Source of the DNA: JBLIKP01 sp047635375
GTDB taxonomy: Bacteria; Bacteroidota; Bacteroidia; Sphingobacteriales; Sphingobacteriaceae
Direction: 5' to 3'
Length of the DNA: 31,987 bases
Assembly: GCA_047635375.1 (NCBI GenBank)
Contig: JBLIKP010000018.1
Span: 1 to 31,987, forward strand
Both the position numbers and the translations under genes were made by a program. Below the pieces are notes generated by a model, which did not search any database, was not told the origin of the DNA, and was given only the letters and a program-made list of their open reading frames with translations. Shown here piece after piece: positions 1 to 7,996 of the stretch; within the stretch, counting starts at the first letter, position 1; each line of letters starts with the position of its first letter.

Positions 1-383
1 ATGGTACAATTTATTTAAACGGATCTGACTTAATTTTAACCAATGATAGGGGAGACGATTTATCGACTTATATTTCCCTTTCAAACGAAAATCAAGCGCG
101 GCTTTCTGTAATGTTGAAGGATGAAGAAGCATCCATGAATAATCAGCTACATGCTAATATTATTATGGAAAGAGGTGACGTTGCCGAAGGTGATGAAGTT
201 AGCTTGGACCAGTATAGTGGAGAAGTTGTAATTGAAGAAGTTGCTAATGCTCAGGAATTAAAGACTTTCTTAGGAATTACTTTAATAACGGTATTATTCG
301 GTTTCCTATTAATATTATTCCTTAAGAAGTTAAAAGCATTAACACATGGTGCTGAAGATGAAGAAGGAAAAGCCTCTGCTTAG
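1..383 (+). CDS. C-terminal part of a membrane-anchored protein of unknown function
   Basis: The reading frame is open from base 3, so the gene begins left of the window and only about 126 C-terminal residues are visible. The visible part is an acidic, beta-rich segment, then one strongly hydrophobic helix (about residues 90-110 of the fragment, TFLGITLITVLFGFLLILFL), then a basic KKLKAL stretch and an acidic tail ending in EEGKASA. This is the layout of a C-terminal membrane anchor with a large extracytoplasmic region and a short cytoplasmic tail. I do not recognise the family. The ATG at 111 is internal, because coding continues in frame to its left. A strong hairpin terminator follows 24 bases after the stop. 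Confidence 0.75.
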   Translation, partial: GTIYLNGSDLILTNDRGDDLSTYISLSNENQARLSVMLKDEEASMNNQLHANIIMERGDVAEGDEVSLDQYSGEVVIEEVANAQELKTFLGITLITVLFGFLLILFLKKLKALTHGAEDEEGKASA

Positions 384-406
384 GCAGAAAGATAAAAACA
401 AAATTG

Positions 407-440
407 AAGGCCATTGGAATTATTCCAATGGCCTTTTTTA
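407..440. terminator. Bidirectional intrinsic terminator
   Basis: The 14-base arms AAGGCCATTGGAAT (407-420) and ATTCCAATGGCCTT (422-435) are perfect reverse complements and are followed by a T-rich run on the plus strand. It ends the plus-strand gene at 383. It also overlaps the expected 3' end of the minus-strand pseudogene (stop at 438-440). Confidence 0.85.
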
Positions 441-2232
441 TTTATAAATAAAGGCGCCAAAATTTGCAGTTCCGGCAATAATAAAGCCCTTATCCAAAGG
501 ATAAAGTGTTTATTTGTGTACCACTTGGCAAACCGTTTTTATAGGCCTTAATGGTTGCAAAATGCTATATTTCTAGCGAAAACGACCTTCTTTACTACAT
601 AATTTTTTTCCTCGATTCCGCTAGATATGGTTTTCCAGGTTTCACCATTGTCTTTGGACTGAAATACTCCCACATTTTAGTCACTCCCCTTTCCATAGGC
701 AATTATTAAGTTATCGTTGCTACCCATGCCTCCGACTCCAAAGAAACAAGCTTCAATATTCAAGGTAATTGTATCCCAAGAAGTGCCACCGTTTTCTGAC
801 CTGAAATACTCTTTCTGCTCGTCTTTTTTTTATATTTTACAACAAAGACATACTTTTTAATATGCGAGCCGAGGATTTGAATTGACTGGTTTCCTTCTGT
901 TGTAGGAAGACTTTTTTGAATAAAATTCCCTTTATTATTTATTTCTAAAATCATCCTTGATTCTCCCTTTTTGTCTTCGGTTAATGCTAATCCCTTCGTT
1001 TTGACCGTAAAATTTTACTTGAAAAGGTTTTTTGGTTATATTTCGATTGTTGTTTGCTGACCAGTAAATCCCATTGTCAGGGGAGGTATAAATACCTTTT
1101 GTATTATGGAAAGCCGCAAATCTATTTCCCCTTCCCGCAATTCTTAAATTAGAGGCATAAAGGCCATCCATACTAGGTTCCCAAGTCATCCCAAAATCAT
1201 AGGATCTTAAAACCCGACTTTGAAAATAAAAATAATTAGGGTCTAATAAGTCTCTAAAATTTAATTCATGAGAAAAAAGCCCCAAAATTGATCCGTCTAT
1301 TGTGGTAGCAAAATTAAAATAATCAAGCTCAATGGACGATATTCCTGAAGTTCGGATTAATTGCCATGTTCTCCCAGTATCCAGTGATGAATAAAGATTA
1401 GTAGCTTTATTTCCTTTGTTAGTCAGTCCAGTACAAATAATTCCTTGAGTTTTTGATGCATATGAAACCTCATAACTTAGAGGGATTTGATTAACATCTG
1501 GACCTTTGGTTTTTTAATATGCCTAAAATTATTATCGGAAGTGCTAATTCTAAAAAGTTGTTTTGTTGTCTTATTTGTTAAAATGAAATTCTCTCCGAAA
1601 ACCATTGGGTTTTCGAGTTGAATAGCTGCAGAAAGACCTTTTAGTGCTAGTTTACTAAATAGATTTCCCTCTAGCGTGAATAAAAAACCAGCATTTGCTA
1701 GGAAAAGTTTTTCTCCATTGGAAAAACTAATTAGATTTAAATCCTTGGTCTCAAAAATTACGCGCCAGATCGATCTTCCATCGGTTGATTTTAGGAGTTT
1801 AGTGTGCTTTGAGTCTTCGTAGTAACTTGTAATGAACAGATCTTTATTTATTACAAAAAGCTTCCCCGATAGGCCGTCTTTAAAGTTCCATAGCTTATTT
1901 TCATAGGCGACCTTCCAATCAGCTTTGGAAGCAGGGGATAATGATTTTTCTTGAGGTTGTTGATGCAATAAGGTTTCCATCATGGTAAATAGCATCGATT
2001 GAGCGGATAGACTCTAATTCAAAAGCATTTCCCGAAATTTTACCAGGTTAATCCATCGTCAATAGACTTGAAAATTCCTGAAGACCCTGTACCAAATATT
2101 CCTTCAAGAGTTCTGATTAATTTAGTGAGATTTCCTCCCTCAAATCCTGGTGAAGGCAGTTATTCCCAAGTTCCCTGTGCAGCTTCCTTCAAAGACAAGC
2201 AGGGATAATATTAAAGAGAGAAATATTTTCAA
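438..2232 (-). pseudogene. Decayed Asp-box (BNR/sortilin-like) repeat exoprotein
   Basis: Read on the minus strand, a secretion signal starts near 2232 (TTG, then KIFLSLILSLLVFEGSC, possibly a lipoprotein signal). It is followed by fragments in all three frames that carry Asp-box motifs: SIDDGLTW (near 2050), SYDFGMTW (near 1190), SPDNGIYW (near 1075) and STDGRSIW (near 1770). The last fragment ends IIAGTANFGAFIYK and a stop at 438-440, as these proteins usually do. In-frame stops at about 2160 and 2040, and further frameshifts (for example between the fragments at 1477-1995, 935-1285 and 760-954), rule out one product. Intact relatives are multi-bladed propellers exported to the surface. Decay is advanced enough that sequencing error alone is unlikely. 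Confidence 0.8.
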
Positions 2233-2383
2233 ATCGTTTTAGAATTCTTTTCTTATTGGACCACTTTATTCATTCATGGTTTAATCATGAAATTCTATGA
2301 CACGGAAATTGTAATTCCCTAAGTGGTTAGTTAGAAATCCACTGAAAAGTGGTTTCAAAATATTAAAATTTTTAGGAGTTTGG

Positions 2384-2412
2384 AAGGTGGTCAATTTATT
2401 GGCCACCTTTTT
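2384..2412. terminator. Hairpin after the M23 peptidase gene
   Basis: The 7-bp arms AAGGTGG (2384-2390) and CCACCTT (2403-2409) lie directly beyond the minus-strand stop at 2411. The T-run is on the plus strand, so terminator efficiency for the minus-strand gene is uncertain. Confidence 0.4.
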
Positions 2413-3634
2413 AGTTTCCTATCCCAGCGTAATTCAAATTCGTTGGATAATCGATTTTATTTAGTCGGTTAATAACAGAATCCTTAAAAATCTCATATTC
2501 TCCTTCATACTTTGCTAAAATTGGGGCTGTTGGTGGCAAGTCAATACTAAAAGGGTTTACTTGCTGACCATTTTTCCAGAATCGGAAACAAAGATGTGGT
2601 CCAGTTGCTAGTCCAGTGCTACCTACATAGCCAATCACCTGACCCTGCTTAACTTTTGTTCCGCTTTTAATTCCCTTTGCAATTCCTGACATGTGAAGAT
2701 ATTGCGTTGAGTAAATGCTATTATGCTTAACCTTTACATATCGTCCGTTACCTCTGGAATATGACGCGGCAATTATTGTCCCATCACCTACTGATTTTAT
2801 AGGCGTACCAGTTGGGGCTGCGTAATCCACTCCTAAATGTGGTTTGTAACGTTTTTGGACTGGATGATACCGTCGGTAAGAAAACCGTGAGCTAATTCTA
2901 GTATAATTAATTGGGTTTTTTAAAAATTGCTTGCGTAAGCTGCTCCCTTTTTCGTCGAAGAAATCGGCGGTGCCATCTTGATTGAAATTAACCGCGAAAT
3001 AGTCTTTTTGACCATGGTTAAAAACTGCTGCTTTAATTTTACCAATTCCTATTGATTCTCCATCTACGAAATCTTCGGTATAAATCACTTTGAATTTATC
3101 TCCCTTTTGAATTCTATAAAAATCAACGCTCCAAGCATAGATTTCAGAAAGGACATTGGCTAAATGTTCGTTAATGTTATTGTCTTGCATTGTTTCATAC
3201 AATGAAGACATAATCACACCTGAGGCAATGGATTCTTTGGTGGTTATCGGTTTGCTTCCGCGGAAAGCGACTAATGTGTCGGCAGAAAAATCAACCACCA
3301 CGTAATCCACTTTATTTTCTTGGTAAATGAAATATTTACATTGACTAATTGAATCTGTGCTTAGGAGAATGGAGTATGAGTTTCCTTGTCTAATTCGACG
3401 GATATTGAATATATCCTTTTTAATTGACGATAATTGATTGATTTTTTCAAATGGAACATTTACTTCCTGGAGTAAATCGGCTAAAAATTGATTCCTTTTA
3501 AACCTTCCTTCTTTAATTTCAAGTGAATCAATGTTAATTCCAAAAAGAAAGGCACTCTCTTGAACGGCCTTGGTTTTATTAATACTTGAAGGTTTCTCAG
3601 TTTTGGGAGTGCAATAGTTATTTGTAACAACCAA
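2411..3634 (-). CDS. M23 family peptidoglycan metallopeptidase (LytM fold), membrane-anchored
   Basis: The C-terminal half is an M23 (LytM/lysostaphin-type) zinc peptidase domain, which in this family cuts peptide cross-bridges of peptidoglycan in the periplasm. Visible motifs, numbered from the TTG at 3634, are HLGVD (H266, D270), a YLHMS segment, and GLATGPHLCFRF (H347, C349). The usual second histidine of the HxH motif is a cysteine here. Residues 1-230 form the helical/beta pre-domain common in Bacteroidota members. No ATG precedes the domain. The open frame continues upstream of the TTG through a hydrophobic segment (KTLLTLVTGICFTLLVVTNN) back to a stop near 3707, so the real product probably has an N-terminal membrane signal and a non-canonical or unrecognised start. 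It is transcribed away from the gene pair at 3851. Confidence 0.85.
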   Translation of the reverse strand: MVVTNNYCTPKTEKPSSINKTKAVQESAFLFGINIDSLEIKEGRFKRNQFLADLLQEVNVPFEKINQLSSIKKDIFNIRRIRQGNSYSILLSTDSISQCKYFIYQENKVDYVVVDFSADTLVAFRGSKPITTKESIASGVIMSSLYETMQDNNINEHLANVLSEIYAWSVDFYRIQKGDKFKVIYTEDFVDGESIGIGKIKAAVFNHGQKDYFAVNFNQDGTADFFDEKGSSLRKQFLKNPINYTRISSRFSYRRYHPVQKRYKPHLGVDYAAPTGTPIKSVGDGTIIAASYSRGNGRYVKVKHNSIYSTQYLHMSGIAKGIKSGTKVKQGQVIGYVGSTGLATGPHLCFRFWKNGQQVNPFSIDLPPTAPILAKYEGEYEIFKDSVINRLNKIDYPTNLNYAGIGN

Positions 3635-3779
3635 AAGGGTGAAACAAATTCCTGTAACAAGGGTTAACAGGGTTTTATATTTTTTATGTGTGCTGATAGC
3701 GTTAAAATTTTAAATGTGCTACTTCAAGGTTAGCAAGAAATATTGAAAATGAGTTAGTTAAGTTTTTCACTTATTCACA

Positions 3780-3826
3780 AAAAGACTTAAACGAAACAAT
3801 ACTTGAATATTGTTTAAAAGTCTTTT
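3780..3826. repeat. Imperfect 47-bp inverted repeat in a divergent promoter region
   Basis: The outer arms AAAAGACTT (3780-3788) and AAGTCTTTT (3818-3826) and the inner arms AAACAATA (3794-3801) and TATTGTTT (3808-3815) pair perfectly. An asymmetric internal loop separates the two pairs, and the apical loop has 6 bases. It lies between the divergently transcribed M23 gene and the gene at 3851, just before a TTAATTTG sequence that resembles a -7 element. It may be an operator or a leader hairpin. Confidence 0.6.
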
Positions 3827-3850
3827 AATTTGGCGCAAAAGTACAGTATT

Positions 3851-4225
3851 ATGAAGAGATTATTAATATGTTTTGTGTTAACTATTTTTTTTGTTGGGAC
3901 AAAAGGGCAAGATTTTTCCTCAGCTGAGTCCCGTGCAGAATTTATAACTAATGATATGGCCTCTGTGGTGAGTTTTACTCCAGAGCAAAGGGAGCATGCT
4001 TACAAGGTTAATATGCGCATGGAAAAGCGGATAATGGAAATTGAAACCAGATATGGGGAAAACAAGAAAGCCTACAAGAAAAGTGTAAGAAATGCCGAGA
4101 AAATTAGGCTAGAGGACGTTGGTTCAACGTTGTCAAAAGATCAGCGAAAAGCACTTAGAAAGAACCGGAGGAGATTTCGTAAAAGCGATTGGAAATATTA
4201 TAAATTAAGAAGAGTTGAGAAATAA
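3851..4225 (+). CDS. Small secreted basic protein, LTxxQ-like
   Basis: I start this at the ATG at 3851, because it opens directly on a signal peptide (KRLLICFVLTIFFVGTKGQ); a TTG seven codons upstream would only prepend polar residues. The mature part is about 105 residues, helical and very basic near the C-terminus (KNRRRFRKSDWKYYKLRR). It contains two LTxxQ-like motifs, FTPEQ and LSKDQ, as seen in Spy/CpxP-type periplasmic proteins and in many short Bacteroidota envelope proteins. The family match is by motif only. The last 11 bases overlap the start of the next gene, so the two are probably translationally coupled. The function is unknown, and an envelope role is inferred from the signal peptide. 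Confidence 0.75.
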   Translation: MKRLLICFVLTIFFVGTKGQDFSSAESRAEFITNDMASVVSFTPEQREHAYKVNMRMEKRIMEIETRYGENKKAYKKSVRNAEKIRLEDVGSTLSKDQRKALRKNRRRFRKSDWKYYKLRRVEK

Positions 4226-4712
4226 ACTAGTATTATTCTTTGCCTTGATTTTAGTGACTTCGTATACTATCAAGGCTCAAGAGACACGTTTCGGCAATTA
4301 TCAATTGAAGAAACTGTTGGTTGAACGAAAGGAGTTAATAGGAGATTACGGAGATAGCATGGAAAAAGGCACCGGAATCTTTGGGCTTCAAACCAAACGG
4401 GATTTAAAGAGAGCCAATGAAATTCTTTTGGGTATTATCCGTAAGGATAATGAAATAATGAAGCAACTGGAAAGTGAAGCCGACGGCGGAAAGATTGATG
4501 TTGAAATCATTGATTCCAAGAAAAGCGAATTAGAGGAGAAAAATAAAACCAACCTTAAAATAATAAACATTTTAAATACAAAGGTTGACGAAATGAAGTT
4601 AGAATCAGAAGCAAATAGGGGAGACTTGAATACCTATAAAATGCTGACGGTCTTTCTTTCAGTTTTGTTAATGGTAATAACCATACGGCTGATTAGAATA
4701 AAGAATAAATAA
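4215..4712 (+). CDS. Secreted coiled-coil protein with C-terminal membrane anchor
   Basis: The start is a TTG at 4215, inside the end of the preceding gene. It is the only start giving a clean signal peptide (RNKLVLFFALILVTSYTIKAQ). Of 165 residues, the middle (about 25-135) is charged and helical with a coiled-coil look (KSELEEKNKTNLKIINILN). A hydrophobic helix follows near residues 140-160 (MLTVFLSVLLMVITIRLI), with a basic tail. The layout suggests a periplasmic coiled coil anchored in the inner membrane by its C-terminus. I do not recognise the family. The 11-base overlap with the upstream gene and the shared terminator make the two a bicistronic unit. Confidence 0.75.
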   Translation: MRNKLVLFFALILVTSYTIKAQETRFGNYQLKKLLVERKELIGDYGDSMEKGTGIFGLQTKRDLKRANEILLGIIRKDNEIMKQLESEADGGKIDVEIIDSKKSELEEKNKTNLKIINILNTKVDEMKLESEANRGDLNTYKMLTVFLSVLLMVITIRLIRIKNK

Positions 4713-4739
4713 AAAAGGGGCCATTGGCCCCTTTTTTTA
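4711..4739. terminator. Bidirectional terminator
   Basis: An A-run, then a GGGGCC stem closing on GGCCCC with a 3-base loop, then a 7-base T-run. It sits between the convergent stops at 4712 and 4737 and is symmetric enough to serve both strands. Confidence 0.9.
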
Positions 4740-5321
4740 TTTTGCTTGAATTAATTCTAAATTAATCTCAATTCCAACTTCTTCTCCAACTACAAGTCCG
4801 CCAGTTTCTAAGGCAGAGCTCCATTTTAAGTCATAGTCAAATCTGTTTAAATCTCCTTTTATTTTAAAGCCAGCACGTGTATTTCCGTATGGGTCTTTAA
4901 TGGTTCCATTGTATTTTACATCTAGGGTGATAGGCTTTGTTATGTCCTTTATAGTAAGGTTACCCAAAAGCTCCCAATTTTTACCTTTCACCTGTTTAAA
5001 TGAAGTTGAAGTGAATTTCATTTTTGGATATTTTTCGGCATTGAAAAAATCCCCTGATTTTAAATGTCCGTCTCGTTGGTCGTTGTCAGTAGTTATGCTG
5101 TTTATATCAATGTCAAATTTGATGTCGGCATTTTCAAAACTTCCGTCTTTTGTAGAAATTGAACCAGCATAGTCTTTAAACTCCCCCTCGGTTTCCGAAA
5201 TTACCATGTGAGTAGCACTGAAAGTGATTTTTGAATGGCTTTTGTCGGCATTCCAAGTGGTTTGTCCAAAAGTTGCTGTTGTTAGCAAGCCTAGCGATAG
5301 TGTAATTAGTTGCTTTTTCAT
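4737..5321 (-). CDS. YceI-family periplasmic lipocalin-like protein
   Basis: This 194-residue protein has a signal peptide (KKQLITLSLGLLTTATFGQ) followed by a full YceI domain, an extended lipocalin-like barrel that in characterised members binds isoprenoid or other amphipathic lipids. Typical segments are visible: TTWNADKSHSKITFSATHM at the mature N-terminus, a KFDIDINSITTDNDQRDGH segment, DFFNAEKYPKMKFTS, a TIKDITKPITLDV strand, and RFDYDLKW near the C-terminus. The length is normal. A palindrome 22-39 bases upstream of the ATG suggests regulation by a dimeric repressor or activator. The ligand cannot be inferred from sequence. Confidence 0.93.
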   Translation of the reverse strand: MKKQLITLSLGLLTTATFGQTTWNADKSHSKITFSATHMVISETEGEFKDYAGSISTKDGSFENADIKFDIDINSITTDNDQRDGHLKSGDFFNAEKYPKMKFTSTSFKQVKGKNWELLGNLTIKDITKPITLDVKYNGTIKDPYGNTRAGFKIKGDLNRFDYDLKWSSALETGGLVVGEEVGIEINLELIQAK

Positions 5322-5342
5322 TTAATGTTTTTATGAATGTTA

Positions 5343-5360
5343 TACATGTTTGAACATGTA
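5343..5360. promoter_or_regulatory. Putative operator upstream of the YceI gene
   Basis: A perfect 8-bp inverted repeat with a 2-base centre: TACATGTT-TG-AACATGTA. It lies 22-39 bases upstream of the YceI start codon, where a promoter core would be expected. The symmetry and size fit a MarR- or TetR-type dimer site, but no such regulator gene lies next to it in this window. Confidence 0.6.
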
Positions 5361-5466
5361 ATATACGATAATGTTTTAATTTTTAAATTATAATGCCATT
5401 AATACCTATCAGGATTGTAAACAATGTTAAAAAACCTTAAACTTGAACTTTGAAAAAATAAAGGGT

Positions 5467-7323
5467 ATGAATAAATTATTTTCGGTAGTAATAGTATTAT
5501 TATTTTCTGCTTCCGCGGAAGCACAACAAACTTATTGGCAGCAAAAAATGAACTGTCAAATTGAGGTTGAGATGGAAGTGGAGACAAATAAATTCAAGGG
5601 AAATGAAACCTTGACCTATTATAACCAAAGCCCTGACACATTAAAAAAAGCTTTCTTCCACCTTTATTTCAATGCATTTCAGCCGGGTAGTATGATGGAT
5701 GTCCGCTCGCGAACAATCTCAGATCCAGATAGGAGAGTGGGCTCACGGATTTCAAAACTTAAAGCGGACGAAATTGGATATCAAAACATCACCAAATTTG
5801 AACAAAACGGGAAGCCAGCGAAATTCGAAATCGTAGGAACCGTATTAGAAGTGACATTAAATGAGCCAATTTTGCCTGGAAAGAAAGCTACTTTTAAATT
5901 AGATTTCAACGGACAGGTTCCATTGCAGGTAAGACGTTCAGGAAGAGATAACGCCGAAGGGATTCGCCTATCAATGGCACAATGGTATCCAAAAATTGCT
6001 GAGTATGATTTCGAAGGCTGGCACGCCGACCCATATGTTGCAAGGGAATTTTACGGTGTTTGGGGAGACTTTGACGTTAAAATAACCTTAGATTCAAGCT
6101 ATGTTGTAGGTGGAACAGGGTATTTGCAAAATGCTCAAGAAATTGGTCATGGTTATGAAAAGCTAGGGAAAGAGGTAAAAAGGCCAAATACTAAAATGCT
6201 TACTTGGCATTTTAAAGCACCAAAAGTACATGATTTTATGTGGGCTGCAGATCCAGATTATACTCACGTGAAAACCAAGGTGCCAAATGGGCCAGAGCTA
6301 CATTTCCTTTATCAAAAAGATTCTACAACAACCAATTGGGACAGTCTGCCAAAATATGCAAGCCAGGCAATTTCAATGTTTAGTAAGCAATTCGGGGAAT
6401 ACCCTTATAAGCAGTATAGCGTTATTCAAGGTGGTGATGGCGGCATGGAATATCCAATGGCAACTTTAATTACAGGTAAAAGGGGTTTGAAAAGTTTGGT
6501 AGGTGTTACAATCCATGAGATGGGTCATAGCTGGTATCAAATGATATTGGCCACCAATGAGGCGAAATACCCTTGGATGGATGAAGGTTTCTGTACTTAT
6601 GCTTCTGATATAGTGAGGGATTCTATTTTTGGAGGAAAGGGGCCACATCCACATACTGGTAGTTATTTCGGCTATGCTGCATTGGTGAAATCAGGACAAC
6701 AAGAACCACTTGCAACAAAAAGTGATTTTTATCATACAAATCGTGCGTATGGGATTTCGGCGTATAGCATGGGGGCAGTTTTTGCTAGTCAAATGAGATA
6801 TATTATTGGCGATGAAGCCTTTGATCGAGGAATGCTACGTTATTTTAATACTTGGAAATTTAAGCATCCTCATCCAAATGATTTCGTTAGGATAATGGAA
6901 AAAGAATCAGGTTTAGAGCTAGGATGGTATTTAAATCAGTGGGTTTATACTATGAATACGATAGATTACGGTGTAAAAAATATTGAATCAGATGGGACGA
7001 AAACTGAGGTGACCTTAGAGAAAAAAGGCCGAATGCCAATGCCTCTTGAGGTAATGGTGAAGCTAAAATCGGGAGAGACTTTTGGATACAACATTCCGCT
7101 TGAAATTATGCGCGGGGAAAAGAAAAATCCTGAAACATATTCGCAATGGATAACTTTAAAAGATTGGCCATGGCCTTATCCAGAATATAAATTCACCATC
7201 GGTCATAAAATTTTGGATATTGAAAGTATCGATGTAAATCCTACAAAAAGGATGGCCGATATTGAGGATAATAATGATGTTTACCCATTCAAAAAAGATG
7301 TTACCTTTAAAGGAGATAAATAA
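5467..7323 (+). CDS. Secreted M1 family zinc aminopeptidase
   Basis: Starting at the ATG at 5467, the 618-residue product begins with a signal peptide (NKLFSVVIVLLFSASAEAQ). An N-terminal beta domain is followed by the catalytic gluzincin domain. That domain shows HEMGH (H350, E351, H354) and, exactly 19 residues after H354, the third ligand E373 in WMDEGF, which is the HExxH-x18-E pattern of M1. The upstream GGDGGMEYPM segment corresponds to the GAMEN substrate loop. The YGISAYSMGAVF region holds the tyrosine-containing stretch expected for the transition-state residue. It should release N-terminal residues from peptides in the periplasm or outside the cell. A TTG eight codons earlier is in frame but spoils the signal. 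The next gene follows after 4 bases. Confidence 0.92.
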   Translation: MNKLFSVVIVLLFSASAEAQQTYWQQKMNCQIEVEMEVETNKFKGNETLTYYNQSPDTLKKAFFHLYFNAFQPGSMMDVRSRTISDPDRRVGSRISKLKADEIGYQNITKFEQNGKPAKFEIVGTVLEVTLNEPILPGKKATFKLDFNGQVPLQVRRSGRDNAEGIRLSMAQWYPKIAEYDFEGWHADPYVAREFYGVWGDFDVKITLDSSYVVGGTGYLQNAQEIGHGYEKLGKEVKRPNTKMLTWHFKAPKVHDFMWAADPDYTHVKTKVPNGPELHFLYQKDSTTTNWDSLPKYASQAISMFSKQFGEYPYKQYSVIQGGDGGMEYPMATLITGKRGLKSLVGVTIHEMGHSWYQMILATNEAKYPWMDEGFCTYASDIVRDSIFGGKGPHPHTGSYFGYAALVKSGQQEPLATKSDFYHTNRAYGISAYSMGAVFASQMRYIIGDEAFDRGMLRYFNTWKFKHPHPNDFVRIMEKESGLELGWYLNQWVYTMNTIDYGVKNIESDGTKTEVTLEKKGRMPMPLEVMVKLKSGETFGYNIPLEIMRGEKKNPETYSQWITLKDWPWPYPEYKFTIGHKILDIESIDVNPTKRMADIEDNNDVYPFKKDVTFKGDK

Positions 7324-7327
7324 CTGA

Positions 7328-7996
7328 ATGATTGAATTGAAAAGTATCGAGGGGGTAGTTTCAGTAATGAATTTACCCCTTTCTGATAGTACCCAATGTA
7401 AGCTGTTAGATTTTACTAAAGATAATGCCGCTTTAGCTAAAGTTGACCTTACCAATACCGATGAGTTTTCATCCTATATTAATCATCAATTAGAAGGATT
7501 CAAATGTGGGATAGGGGGGTATTTAGAGCCAAGAGTAATTTATTCGCGAAGTGAGCTTTTTGATGAAGAAGAACCTCGATCATTGCATCTTGGAGTAGAT
7601 TTATGGGCTGGGTCATTTTCAAGAGTCTTTGCTCCAATTGACGGCGTAGTTCATAGCTTTAAATTTAACCATGCTTTTGGGGATTATGGACCCACGTTGA
7701 TAATAAAGCATGACTTAAATGGACTTATTTTTTACACGCTTTATGGGCACCTTTCACTAGCCTCCCTTGATGGGAAATATGAAGGAATGAAAGTTAAGGT
7801 AGGAGAGGAGATAGCTCAATTAGGGGAGCCAAGAGAGAATGTTGGATGGCCTCCACATTTGCATTTTCAAATAATAAAAGATCTTCAAGGAGAAAAGGGC
7901 GATTACCCTGGAGTTTGTAAACCTTCAGAGATTGAATTCTACAAGGAAAACTGCCCAAACCCTAATTTTTTACTTCGTACTGAAATTTTAGATTAA
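7328..7996 (+). CDS. Signal-less M23-fold protein of the phosphotransferase/aminotransferase-associated type
   Basis: This 222-residue product carries a complete M23 core: HLGVDLW, a FAPIDGVVHSF strand, GDYGPTLIIKHDL, FYTLYGHLS and GWPPHLHFQ, so all three motif histidines and the aspartate are present. No signal peptide or membrane helix is visible. From memory of the family, the wording (GDYGPT..., FYTLYGHLS, GWPPHLHFQ) matches the M23 domain fused between an aminoglycoside-phosphotransferase-like kinase and a class III aminotransferase, rather than cell-wall M23 enzymes. That suggests a cytoplasmic, possibly small-molecule, role. It sits 4 bases after the M1 peptidase gene and is probably co-transcribed. 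Its stop overlaps the convergent TonB gene by 4 bases. Confidence 0.82.
   Translation: MIELKSIEGVVSVMNLPLSDSTQCKLLDFTKDNAALAKVDLTNTDEFSSYINHQLEGFKCGIGGYLEPRVIYSRSELFDEEEPRSLHLGVDLWAGSFSRVFAPIDGVVHSFKFNHAFGDYGPTLIIKHDLNGLIFYTLYGHLSLASLDGKYEGMKVKVGEEIAQLGEPRENVGWPPHLHFQIIKDLQGEKGDYPGVCKPSEIEFYKENCPNPNFLLRTEILD

Noticed and set aside
2339..2352. Small hairpin CCACT-GAAA-AGTGG as a terminator
   Set aside because: The stem is only 5 bp and no T-run follows on either strand.
7328..7996. Calling this an extracellular lysostaphin-like cell-wall hydrolase
   Set aside because: No signal peptide or lipobox is present, and the motifs resemble the cytoplasmic fusion-type M23 domain.
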